From the NCBI RefSeq assembly GCF_040807025.1, contig NC_090942.1:79775987-79839986 (forward strand): a stretch of 64,000 nucleotides of DNA, read 5' to 3'. The notes below the pieces were generated by a model. The model searched no databases. It had not been told where the DNA came from and saw only the letters and a program-made list of their open reading frames with translations. Source of the stretch: Struthio camelus (lineage: Eukaryota; Chordata; Aves; Struthioniformes; Struthionidae). Every line of letters starts with the position of its first letter. Within the stretch, counting starts at the first letter, position 1. The translations under genes and the position numbers were made by a program. Below are positions 1-10,100 of the stretch, piece after piece.

Positions 1-561
1 AAGGAATGAAGTAGTTTTTCTTCGGGAATTTTAAGCTCACTGTTCTGTAAAGATAAAGAAGGTGATACTGTGAAGTATCTTCATCGTAAGCAATTGGCAT
101 TTTGGACCTGTATCTTTAAATACTTCTGAAGTAATAACCTAATAGGAATTTCAATTGCTAACTCTTGCTCTTTAACGATTTTTTGGATACATTTTTATGC
201 CTCTTTCCTAATATGGGTGTTTTGAGATGAAATTACAATCTTTTCCCACTTTTAACAACCAGAGAAATTAAAACACTAAGCATTTAAAAATAAAGAAGCA
301 CATCATCTTATAAACTAAAGAACAGAAACAATTTCTTCTGGATTAGCTTCTTTCTTACCAATGCACTCATGCTCACACAAAAAACCTTTTAATTTCCATT
401 TCACAATCTGCAGCTCTTAGCCAAGGTCAGGATAAAACTTTGCCTGTTAGCTTGAAACTAGCTAAGGGCATTCCCTTGTCAGTCAAGTAGATAACTGTCC
501 ATTCCTATGAAATAATCTCAGAAGCTTTTAATGTTCTTTACCAAGTACCTTAAATGCTCAC

Positions 562-674
562 CTGAAAAATAAGACAATTCCTGGCTTTGACAAGTATGCC
601 TATTTTTTCAAGCTCGGATATGTAAACAGATCGGCTGACAGGTTTATCATTAAAAATATATTCTGAACAACTAC
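562..674 (-). CDS. SMC1B: SMC1B coding exon 3
   Basis: This exon is flanked by TTTAG at the acceptor and CAG|GTGAGC at the donor, and ends in phase 0. It codes for 37 whole codons after the split G100. The text runs from SCSEYIFND through [15 protein letters not shown] to NCLIFQ, and lines up with human SMC1B, whose exon continues into GTVESIS. Confidence 0.93.
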
Positions 675-3553
675 CTAAAGAAGACAAAAAGTAATTACTA
701 TAAAATGGAAAAATCATACTAAGTAGCTGATCAATGTTACTTAAAAAAAAAAAAAGCGTTTTTCAAATGACTATATAAATGACTTTTAAATACACTTCTT
801 AGCTTATGGTATCGCAGCACACGTGTAATTCAGAACATGCACATAACATGATACCTCTGGTCTGACACAAGGACATGAGAGGAAGCAGGTCTGACCCTGC
901 AGCCCGTGGGAAGGTGTTAGAGGGCGTGTAAGTAATGCACGGCTGTAACACAAAATCCATGGGAAAGCAGTCACTAGTTCTGCTCTCAACTAAGCAACTC
1001 CCTCAAGAAAAAAAAAAAAAAAACAATGAAAACCCTTGCTCATTTCAGCAGCTTCATCTTTCTGTATTAAAATTCTAGCTGCATATTTCCAAAAGATATC
1101 AGCAGCTGCTTAAGTGCCTGTGCCTGAAGCAAAAGTTTCAGAATGGAATACCCCAGTCTCCAGAGCCTACGCTATCCACACATTCCAACAGCGAAAAATC
1201 TATAGATGATCAAAGTACAGAGCAAAAACATATATTAATCATTTGGTTAACTTTTAACTTTGCCCATAGTATGCTTTATTTTTGAATTATAACACTGCTT
1301 AAAGACTTTAAAAAGTGTTTCAAGATTCAACAGGCTTAACCTACCTAATACCAAAAAATACTATGCATTTGAACTGAAAGCTAAAGATTCTCAGTCTCCA
1401 TTTTTGTACATCAGACCACAGAAAACATGTGCGACAGAATCTACTACCTACCACGGATAACTCTTGAAAATGTTTTTTCTTCCCCATTTTCTTCACAATA
1501 CACTATTTTTACACTTGCTGTAGAAGAGACCGGTTTTCCAACATGTGCTCCATGAATAAGTTCTCGAACATTTTTAACTCGCAAGTTAGATATCTTTTCA
1601 CACAGCACAAAACTAACAGCATCCATTATGTTAGATTTGCCTAAAAAAAAGTTTTGTCATGGCAGAAAGGAAATGAGGAATTTGATTAACAATTAAGAGA
1701 ACATACATGTAACTGGGAGTCTTTAACATTCCATTTATACATTATATATTCCCTTCAGGAAAAAATATTTCACACCGTAAAGAAATCTATTTCTAAGATA
1801 TAATGTAAAACAGATAACCAGCCTGTTTGTAATAGAAACGATCACAAAACTGATTTGTTATTAAATCCCAGACTCAGTATGGTAGATCAGATTTCATATA
1901 GGCACGTCTAGAGGTTATTAAATAAACTGAACTGACAGCATCATAATCCTCACTTGATAGTTTCCTTTGTATAATGTAGTGAGTGAGGTCTGTTGCATAA
2001 ACATCGCAACCTTAGAACTGTTCCACAAGAACTCGGGTTCTTATGAACACAAGTACCTTCCCAGATCCATACACCACAGCACTAAAGTTTTCTAATAATG
2101 CTATTTTATAAAAGTTCTCTTTATTGAACCCTTTTTCCTTTTTCCCCTTTTGATCTTTGGCATTTCTGATGACAGCTTAATTATTTTGTCTTCAACTTTC
2201 GTACTTTTGCAGTATTTTGTCTCATTCTGCAAAGAATCAGAAAAGGAAGACTACTCGGGGGGGAAATTAATTCAGAGATTACAGAATATTCACACTTTTT
2301 TTTTTTTTGATTCATCTATATAATTTATTCAGATTTAACTGGAGAAGTACCTGGAAAAATAACCACAATTCTGAGACTTCCCAATATGGGGCAGTTAGGA
2401 TGGAACAGGATGATACACAATATGACAATAATGCTAACTGACTGTAGCTAGCTATTTCCATTCATGTATCTCATTAGATTAGAAAAGTGAAGAAACAGGA
2501 TCTAAATCATTAACAGATTGTGTAACTAAGCCCAAACACTAAGCTCATCCTTGAGGCTCTTCCTTGGGACAGCCCCTAACTCCCATCCCATTGTTCTTTG
2601 GCAACTAAAAGAAAAATCACATTTGTTGAACGAAGCCTTCATTAGAAGTGAATCAGTTTTTAATCAAAGTTCCAGCACCCAGAGCATGACAATGCTGAGT
2701 TACATCAACAAGAGAAGGCTCTTTGGCCTAAACTACAATATCCAAAGTAGCTAGCATTCCAAAGCTGCTTCATCTCCCCCCCCCCCCCCCCCCACAGGCA
2801 TTTACGTTTAAGGCAAGGACTACACATTCACTCAAGAAGCAGCTTTCCACTACTACAGTTTACAACCCAGCATATTAAAGTGAAACCATCTTTATGTAAC
2901 TTTAACAAGCTGAGCTACAAACTGGGGTGGCCAAAAAGTGGTGGGCTGTTTTCAAACTGCTCATTCTACAGGGCTAGGAAAATAAAGGGTAAAACCGGGA
3001 ACGGAAATTTCTTCAGCCACACCACTTCAGCCTTCTGTGCTGGAAGATCAATACCGTCAGTTAAAGAAGCAATGTAGATCAGGAACATGCAAAACTTTGT
3101 TTGTGCTACCATCCCCTCAGGTGCCTGTGAACTGATTTCAACAAGGCCTATGAGAGTCTTCAGTCCCCCTCAGTCAAGCTTTGCAACTCTACTCAGCAGA
3201 CAAGCTGTCTCCATCCATTCAGTACAGCCATGATAGCCTTCTCCTTCACCTGAGTGGCTGCGCCTGGGCAGCTACTGCTTCCTCCTTGTTAGGCCAGTGG
3301 TTTTCACAGAAAGGACCTGGTAGGCCCCAAAACTGAGATACAGGCTGGCAGGGCACCAGAAACTTCAATCCCAGCAGCTACAGAAGAGAAGCAGAGCCCG
3401 CAGCTGCTCGCTGTTCCCTCCCACCTATATCCTTAGCCTGCTACCTGATCCGTTGGGCCCAATGATGCAGTTGAACCTCATGAAGGGACCGATAACCTGC
3501 AGCCCCCGCCACGACTTGAAATCCTTCATCTCCAGCAGTTTCAGGTAACCCAT
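562..3553 (-). CDS. SMC1B: SMC1B, meiotic cohesin subunit SMC1-beta (N-terminal part, three exons, continues off the left edge)
   Basis: SMC1-beta is the meiosis-specific SMC1 of cohesin. It pairs with SMC3 and holds sister chromatids and chromosome axes together in germ cells. Three exons (3553-3445, 1640-1452, 674-562) join in frame to give 137 residues, against about 1,235 in human. The Walker A motif GPNGSGKSN is at residues 32-40 and is split by intron 1 after the first base of G37. The beta form rather than SMC1A is supported by FKSWRG near the N-terminus, by LRVKN...ELIHGAH.GKP.SS.ASVKI in exon 2, and by SRSVYI.ELEKIGI in exon 3, all of which fit human SMC1B. The start is the first ATG inside the CpG island, giving MGYLKLLE, which aligns with the family N-terminus. 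Residue 50 is Cys where SMC proteins normally have Gly. No exon 4 was found at 1-561, so the gene continues beyond the window. RIBC2 starts divergently 441 bp away. Confidence 0.95.
675..1451 (-). other. SMC1B intron 2
   Basis: A 777-bp intron. It holds an A-run near 1003-1023 and no other exon-like segment or repeat that I can support. The short open frame at 804-989 has no coding character. Confidence 0.8.
1452..1640 (-). CDS. SMC1B: SMC1B coding exon 2
   Basis: The acceptor is a T-run ending TTTAG|GC. The exon completes GKSN of the P-loop and goes on through [12 protein letters not shown] and ELIHGAH to FSRVIRG. Two donors overlap here, G|GTAGGT at 1452 and AG|GTAGTA at 1448. The first keeps phase 1 and joins exon 3 in frame, so it is the chosen end. 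The motif SFVLCEK has Cys in place of the usual Gly. Confidence 0.93.
1641..3444 (-). other. SMC1B intron 1
   Basis: A 1.8-kb intron holding a T-run near 2297-2308, a C18 homopolymer at 2776-2793, and a moderately GC-rich 3' part that grades into the promoter island. I see no exon or recognisable mobile element. Open frames at 2551-2754 and 2880-3077 look like chance. Confidence 0.75.
2776..2793 (+). repeat. C18 homopolymer
   Basis: Eighteen consecutive C on the plus strand, within SMC1B intron 1. Runs of this kind are length-variable and often miscounted in assemblies. Confidence 0.9.
3445..3553 (-). CDS. SMC1B: SMC1B coding exon 1
   Basis: The exon codes for residues 1-36 plus the first base of G37. 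It covers the first beta strands of the ATPase head and most of the P-loop (GPNGSG). The donor reads TCAG|GTAGCA, phase 1. The ATG at 3553-3551 is the only in-frame start and lies at the edge of the GC-rich promoter. Confidence 0.93.
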
Positions 3554-3600
3554 TCCTGCGGCAGTGGGTGAGGGGCAGCCGAGACCGTTAGCCTTTGAAC

Positions 3601-3608
3601 TTCCCGCC
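3601..3608. promoter_or_regulatory. E2F-type site TTCCCGCC near the SMC1B start
   Basis: The sequence TTCCCGCC contains the TCCCGC core used by E2F factors. It lies 48 bp upstream of the SMC1B ATG. E2F6 is known to silence meiotic genes, SMC1B among them, in mammalian somatic cells. Function here is inferred from motif and position only. Confidence 0.45.
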
Positions 3609-3898
3609 TTGCACGAAGTTTAAACACCCAGCGAGTATTTTTTTTTACTGATTTGCCCTGCGGAACAGGGGGGGAAGAGAAGAGCCTCGCGGAGCGCGGG
3701 AGGGGAACTGGGGCGAGCGCAGCCGTATGCCCGCCCCACCGCTGCCCGCCGCCGCCGCCGCCTCTCCCTTCCAGGAGCGACGCGAGAGCCCGCCAACGGC
3801 GCGTCGTCAACGGCCGCCCGCCTCGTGCCTGCAGCCACGCGGCCTCGCGCGATTGGCCGGTGGAAGCGCGCGCGCGGAGCAAGAGGGCGGGGGCTGCC

Positions 3899-3912
3899 GT
3901 TCCCATAGCGAC
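3899..3912 (+). promoter_or_regulatory. RFX X-box-like site upstream of RIBC2
   Basis: GTTCCCATAGCGAC matches the consensus GTTRCCATRGYAAC at 12 of 14 positions; the mismatches are at positions 4 and 12. It lies 82 bp before the RIBC2 ATG. RFX factors bind X-boxes at about this distance from many ciliary genes, and RFX2 drives ciliary and spermatogenic genes, which suits both neighbours. Confidence 0.55.
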
Positions 3913-3993
3913 CCGTGTGTTGTGGTTCCCGTGGGCGGCCGTTGGTGCTCGTGCTTTGCCCAGGCCGTTGCCCGTGCGGCCCGTCTCGGCGCC

Positions 3994-4110
3994 ATGCACA
4001 AGCTGGGGCTACAGCGAGACCTGCAGGAGGCGGCCGCCCTGGAGCGGCGGCGGCAGCGGGAGCTGCAGCGGCAGAGCCGCATCTTCAACGCCCGCGACCG
4101 GACTATTGGG
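3994..4110 (+). CDS. RIBC2: RIBC2 coding exon 1
   Basis: Codes for 39 residues, beginning MHKLGLQRDLQEAA and ending ARDRTIG. It is Arg/Gln/Glu-rich and helical. The donor is GGG|GTGAGG, phase 0. The exon lies inside the CpG island, so its codons are much more GC-rich than those of later exons. Confidence 0.95.
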
Positions 4111-7100
4111 GTGAGGGCGCCGAGGGAGCCGCCGTCCGGGCTGTGGCGGAGCGAGGAGGCGAGAGCGGTGGTGCCGCCGCCCTGCTCCGACGTGCCCTGA
4201 GGAGACCGATCCAAAGCGGGGGCCGCCCTGAGCAGCGCCCCGGGACCGAGGCGGCCGGGCCCGGCTCCTGGGGGAGGATGGGCACGGCAGGCGCCCCCCT
4301 CAGCGCCACCTCGGTGACTGCTGTGGCAGGCGGGGGCCAGGCTGGGGTGGGAGACGGGCAGGCACCCCCCCCCCCCTTGCTTGAGGGGAGTGGTGCCTTT
4401 TTAAAAGGTCGCTGGTGAAAGCGTGTCTATATTGTCTAGGCATCATCAAGAGGTTTTTTTTTTTTTTTTGGCGGTTATCGCGTGTAAGGGGGACTTGGTC
4501 TGGCTCACTGCTGTGGGGCTCAAGGGCATGGTTTGATTTCTCCTTAAAAGGAGAAAAAAATCAAGCCCTCTGTTTCAGCCTATGTGTAGGAGTGAACTTT
4601 GTGGAGCATGTTTTACTTCGGGGTAAGCCAGAAGCCTGCAGAGTCAGCAAACACAATGAGGAATAAAACAATAAATGATTTTTATCACTCTGCTGTACTG
4701 ATACATCTCTCAACTGTTTGATCCTCACTAGAAAATAGGATCACTGCTGTGAGACACCTGTTCCTGGAAGGGATCCTGCAACTGCTCCCTATTTTGTATC
4801 AGGCAAAATCTGACAGATTTGTTCAGGCTGCTTTTATGAATATAAAACTACTGGTTATGATTTTGCCCAGAATGGATGTCAGAGTGTGAATGCCATTCAG
4901 CCTGCAAGGATCTAGTCAAGTAGGACTAATTTTAGAATTTGTGAAAATAAGTCCAGTCTGTTCACTTCCTTGGGCTGGTAGGATAGCAACGTGTCAGTTT
5001 GATCCATCTGGTAGTAGGTGTTGCAACATGTCTCAGTATGTCAGTGGAAGGATATCTTTACCTCATTTGCAGCAGAGCCTTGGATTTATTCCTGTGACTT
5101 CTGCAAGTCGTCTTAGTTGCATAGCAAAGTAGCAGTTCCTGCTTCATGAGCTGGACAGATTATCTACCTGATAACAGAATCCTGACATGTGTGATAGCCA
5201 ACAGTACACTTAAGTGGAAGGAGTTAACATCTTTTAATGGATGTGGGATGGGTATAGTAAGGTTCAACTTTATCCTCAGGAAACACACAGTTTCTCTGTA
5301 GGATATATTTCCTAGAGCCTTAAAAATTAAATGTAAAATATAAATTCTCTACTTTATTGAGCATTACTGATTTAGACCATCTGAAAATCATTCCCAAACA
5401 CTTATGTAGAAGTAGCTTATCAGACAGGTTTTGATGAATCTATTCCCATTGAGACAAATATCTTAAAAAGTGTCCATTAGAGGAATTTTATAAATATTTT
5501 GATTAAAATCATTAAATATACGGTATTCTGCGGCTGTATCGTGACTACTAACAGAAGGGGCTATCTTGTGCTTGGAAATTAAGTCAAGTCCAAAGCATGG
5601 AGAGTCAACAAATCAATACAAAGATATACTATATCTGTATTTCAGATGTGCTTTTAGAGTCTGCCTTCTCTTCTGTTTTTGTTGGGAGGGGGGAGGGAGG
5701 TTGCTTTTGGTTTTAGTTTTTTGTTTCCAGTTTAGCTGAGTGCCTGTCACTGACACAATTCAAAAATCATGCATTAGAAATGCACCACAGATTCTTCAGG
5801 GGAAGCTACTGTTTATAAACTACTTCAGGGAGTAGTTTATAAACATGGAGATCGTATACTGCCTGGAAAGCAGATTGGGAACTGAGAGGCTTTATTCTTT
5901 TCTTGACTATTAGTAGTTACCTTGACTACTGTATCTGTTTTCTCATCTGAGAAATGGAAAAATAATCTAGAGAAACTTAGAAAGTAGTCTAAGATATAGC
6001 TCCTTTCATTTACAGATTTAAGAATTTATTCTCACTGAAATCAGTAATTTCCCAAAAGAGTTCAAATGAATAGTCCAAATGAAAAATGACTCTCCATTTA
6101 TATATGAATTATTATACATAAAGACAAGCAGATTAGTAGTTAGTCAGCTGCTTTAAATGTTCATCGTAAGGAATTCCTTACTTTAGTGCCATTAGCATCT
6201 CTCATTGAGTCTTAACATTGCTAATGTTTCAGCTATCCTTAGGCAAGGTATGGTCAAATGCTCAAGTTAAATATGTAACTGTGTGTGGCTAGGAATGGTC
6301 CTTCTATGGATGCATTCCCATCTATTGAAAGCTAGGACAGAGAGAACAGGAAAGAGCTGATAGTGTAACTCTGAATTTGTACATGCTAGTCAGTGTATTT
6401 ACTTGCCTGTATTATTCCCAGAATCTACTAATGGAGACACAAAAACATTCTCTTAATACTATTTCCCATAATTCTGTTGAGAGCTTAGTTTCTCAAATGA
6501 GGCCTCTGAATGAGTTCACGTTTGATGTCTTCTGTAGCATTGGTTTTAGACTTATTGCAGTACAAAGGTATAGTGTAGGCTTCTTCATGGTTTTACCCTT
6601 GCCTACACTTTATAGATCTACCTCTTGACCTGATTGGTATAGTCAGTAGTCCATTACAGCATTAACAGTGTGATCTGTTTAGGTCATTCTCCCTTGATCT
6701 GAATAGGGAATAACCATTTTAGCACTATCAAAATATTTTATCGAGTTGTTGAAGAATTGTCACTTTTTTGTAAATTTTTTTGTAATTATTTTAAAGAGAT
6801 TAGGTGACTTGACCAGCAAAAAAAAAAAAATTAGAAATAAAATCTTGATTTCTGCATGTTCGTTTGCTGCCTTCTGTTAACAAACACAGGGCTTAAGTCT
6901 GTTGTGTAAATGTCGGGTCTAATACCATTTGAAATGCCTTAGGGTATTCTGCCTTGTTCAGCTGCCAGTCTTCAAGGATGTGACTATGCTGTACCATATC
7001 TGCCAGCTCATTGTAGATATCTCCGTGCATCTTAAATGGCACCCAACACTATGTTTTGGCGACTGAATCGAGCTCCCTATTGAGCTGGAAATTTTCTTTC

Positions 7101-10100
7101 TATACCCCCTTATTTTTTCAATTTACATTTAGTGAACCAACTATTTTTTTTTCCAGATAGTTCCACTGTTATAACTATATTGCAATCTTGATGGTCTAAA
7201 ACCTCGACTGCTTAATAAATGGAAACAGAAAAACAAGAGACTAAGCAGAAATGCCACATATAATGGGAAAAATGTATTCTGTGTAATACAAATTAACATC
7301 TATATACTGTAGCTCTATATATCATGTAAATGTATTTTGTTCTGATATGCCACAAAAATTTATCAGTCATTATTAAAATGAGGTGAACAAAAATAATGCT
7401 TTTTTATTTTTATCTTTATATATTGTTTACATTAAACAGTAATATATGTACTCTGGTAATGGCTTTATATTTTGTCTCTCAAAACTCATAAATCAATATA
7501 ATTTGACAATGCCTGGTTTTAATACTTTAAACATAGTATCTCTTACAGAGCTTCTTTTTTTGTTTTGACAGGTTGATAAAGATGCTTTGGATACCCAGAT
7601 TAAGGAAAAGAAAATTCAAGAAGCAACTGAAAAAGCACAAAATGAAAAACTTGGTATTTTCATAAACTGTACTTTATTTCTATGTACAATTATATATAAA
7701 CAGTTTTGCCTTCTGTTTCTTTCTTTTTTTCCTCCCTTTATGTCTTTCATACTGCCGTATTTATTTCCAAATGTAGCTTATCTCCTCGAATCTTGCCATA
7801 TATATGTATTAGCACAATTGTGGGCTTTTCTCGGACATACAAATTCGGACATACAAATTCGGACATACAAGCTGAATCCTATTATATTGAGTCTTACTTA
7901 TGTTAATGTATTTGCACTGATGCGGTATCTGTTTTCATCTGACTGCCTGAGGTACAGACTCACATCACTGGATTTATATTGCCATGATCAAAGTGGTAGA
8001 CATTTCCTAACAGAAGAGCCAGAGTTTTTGCAGTATTGTCCTTTGATAAAGGCTGACAAATAGCATTGTTTTAGAGACCTGAAGATGCAGGGATTTTTTA
8101 AAAAACTGAATTAATTAATACTGTTCTTTTCAGAACAGTAGTGGCAAAATTGTTTAATTGCTTTCTTGCTGAAATAGGCTATGTTTTAGCTGGCTGTTCC
8201 TCAATGAGATCTTCTCTATAGGTTATTTTTGCTAGAAGCATGAGTCACGTACAGCAGGACTGTGAGTAGGAGCCGTTGCTGAGTCAGAGCACATATCCAT
8301 ACAAATATTTCAACCACGTCCCCTGACCTCGAAACCCCATGAGGCCCTCTGTGGTTGTAACACTCTTCTGCGAGATCATTTGTAAAGGGCCCACAGACTA
8401 AGCTCTCTGTGGATTTCAAGACGACTCAAATGTAGCTGCCAACTTCCATGTCGAGCTCCTGCTGCTGGTTGTGATTTTCCTGGCAGATACCCTGGCAGGA
8501 TACCTGCCAGAATCTGACTCCTAGGAAACTGCCAGAAGCAATGCGTAGTTTGGCAGAGAAAATAAAATTTCTTGTGAATTATATTTAAACAGCTAGATTA
8601 TTTACTTACTTTACTAAATCAATTACAGCATTTTGATTATATGGGGAAGAGCTATTAAGCTCTTCCAGAAACTGTTAGTGTTAGCCAATTTTTATTTTTA
8701 GTGAGGGGAAAAAAATAACGGAAACCATGAAACAATTACCTATGTCCCTTCCATTTGAGAGCCCTATTTTTTGTTTCTTAATAGACAACTTAATGCATTT
8801 CAGTCGTGACTTTAGATCAGGAATAGATGCAAAGATGTACTCTACAGTACATAGCATTCATGTATTCCACAAGTTTTTTTTTTTTAAATGAAACCTCATA
8901 ATTCTAGAAATTTGTATTGACTATCTGTTTCACATGCTCACATTTCATTGTATTATAACAAGATAATTGATTCCTTAAAAAAAAAAAAGAAAGAAAGAGT
9001 TTTATAGTTGAATATAACCAACACTAGAGTGTTTATCAGATTTGTTCTCATAGATCAAATATTTTCCTAAGGTCTAAAAATTTGAAGATTTATATTCTAT
9101 TTACTTCTCTTAAAATTTGATTTTTCTGTCTTGCACTTGAGATCTGTAGTTTCACTCTGTTCATACATTTTTCTCTAGCCAGTGAAATGAAGCAAAATGA
9201 CAAGATCATGTGTATGTTAGAAGAAAGACAAAAAAATGATATCAGAAATATGAATAAGGCTATCAGTGAATTTCGGAAGAATTTTCAGAAGCCAGAAACA
9301 AGACGTGAATTTGACCTGTCTGATCCTCTAGCCCTAAAGAAGGACACTCCTGCTCGACTTTCAGACAGTGATCCTCGATGCACTGTATCTGGCTTGCAGA
9401 AGTTTATGGGTGAAGATTTAAACTATGCTCAGAGGATGAAATTTCAAAAGGAGCAATTAAGAGAATGGTCTCTTCAACAACAGAGAGACTGGAAGAATGT
9501 ATTAGCTGATAAAAAATTTTCAGGTAACAAAAGAAGACAAGAAGACAGAAAGTTTTTTTTTTTGGTCTGCTTTGAAATTCTAGTGTATCTGCCAAAACTC
9601 TGATATAGTCTAATACATCAGATTCCGGTATAGGAATATTTTAGTATATTCAGTATTGCAGCTTTTAGAAATACTGCAGCAGTTTTTACATTATAGCCTT
9701 GAATGTATTCAATATCTCAGTTAAGATATCTATATTTAATAATGTGGTGACTATATTATTACATGCACTTCATTCTTGTTATACAGCTCAAATGAAGAGT
9801 CAGGACGTTTTGAAAAACCATCTGTGTTTTGCATGTTAGAGGGTTTACTTCCTCAGGCCAAGTTGTCCGATTTCTAGTATTCTAGAGCGAACAGAATAAT
9901 TCTGATGACTTTTTTTGGTTTCTATCATGAAAAGGTATTTTTCTACAATACTTAACATATATTCTTCTGTTTTGTCTAAGTGTAAAAACAAGATGGGTTA
10001 CATAATAAACTGATTTTTTGAGTCATCTGAAATTCTAAAATGTAAATCTTCAGTGGTAGGATTTGGGAATAGTTATGTAATTCAGTTTAGTATATTTGTA

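Larger units (their letters stand above)
3554..3993. promoter_or_regulatory. Divergent CpG-island promoter shared by SMC1B and RIBC2
   Basis: The 440 bp between the two start codons are GC-rich with many CpG dinucleotides, and the island runs on into RIBC2 exon 1 and intron 1 to about 4.35 kb. No TATA box was found, as is usual for CpG-island promoters. An ATTGG (reverse CCAAT) lies at 3852-3856, an RFX-like X-box at 3899-3912, and an E2F-type site at 3601-3608. The same head-to-head arrangement is present in human. Overlapping open frames here (3541-4418, both strands) arise from the GC-rich composition and are not genes. Transcription start sites cannot be placed from sequence alone. Confidence 0.85.
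4111..7571 (+). other. RIBC2 intron 1
   Basis: A 3.46-kb intron. Its first 250 bp are the GC-rich tail of the island, ending in a C12 run at 4365-4376 and a T-run near 4453-4469. It also holds a perfect hairpin at 5811-5844 and a reverse MIR-like remnant near 5.9 kb. The rest is AT-rich with nothing I recognise. Confidence 0.8.

Noticed and set aside
1-561. Possible SMC1B exon 4
   Set aside because: I searched the minus strand for the GTVESI...KERTQFFEEIS-like segment that follows in human and found nothing similar. The exon must lie beyond the left edge.
3541-4418. Several long overlapping open frames on both strands in the SMC1B/RIBC2 island
   Set aside because: They arise because GC-rich DNA has few stop codons. 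They overlap each other and the real RIBC2 exon 1, and show Arg/Pro/Ala-rich text with no family.
7587-8063. 158-codon frame starting in RIBC2 exon 2
   Set aside because: Only its first 22 codons or so are exon. The rest is read-through of intron 2 past the donor at 7654.
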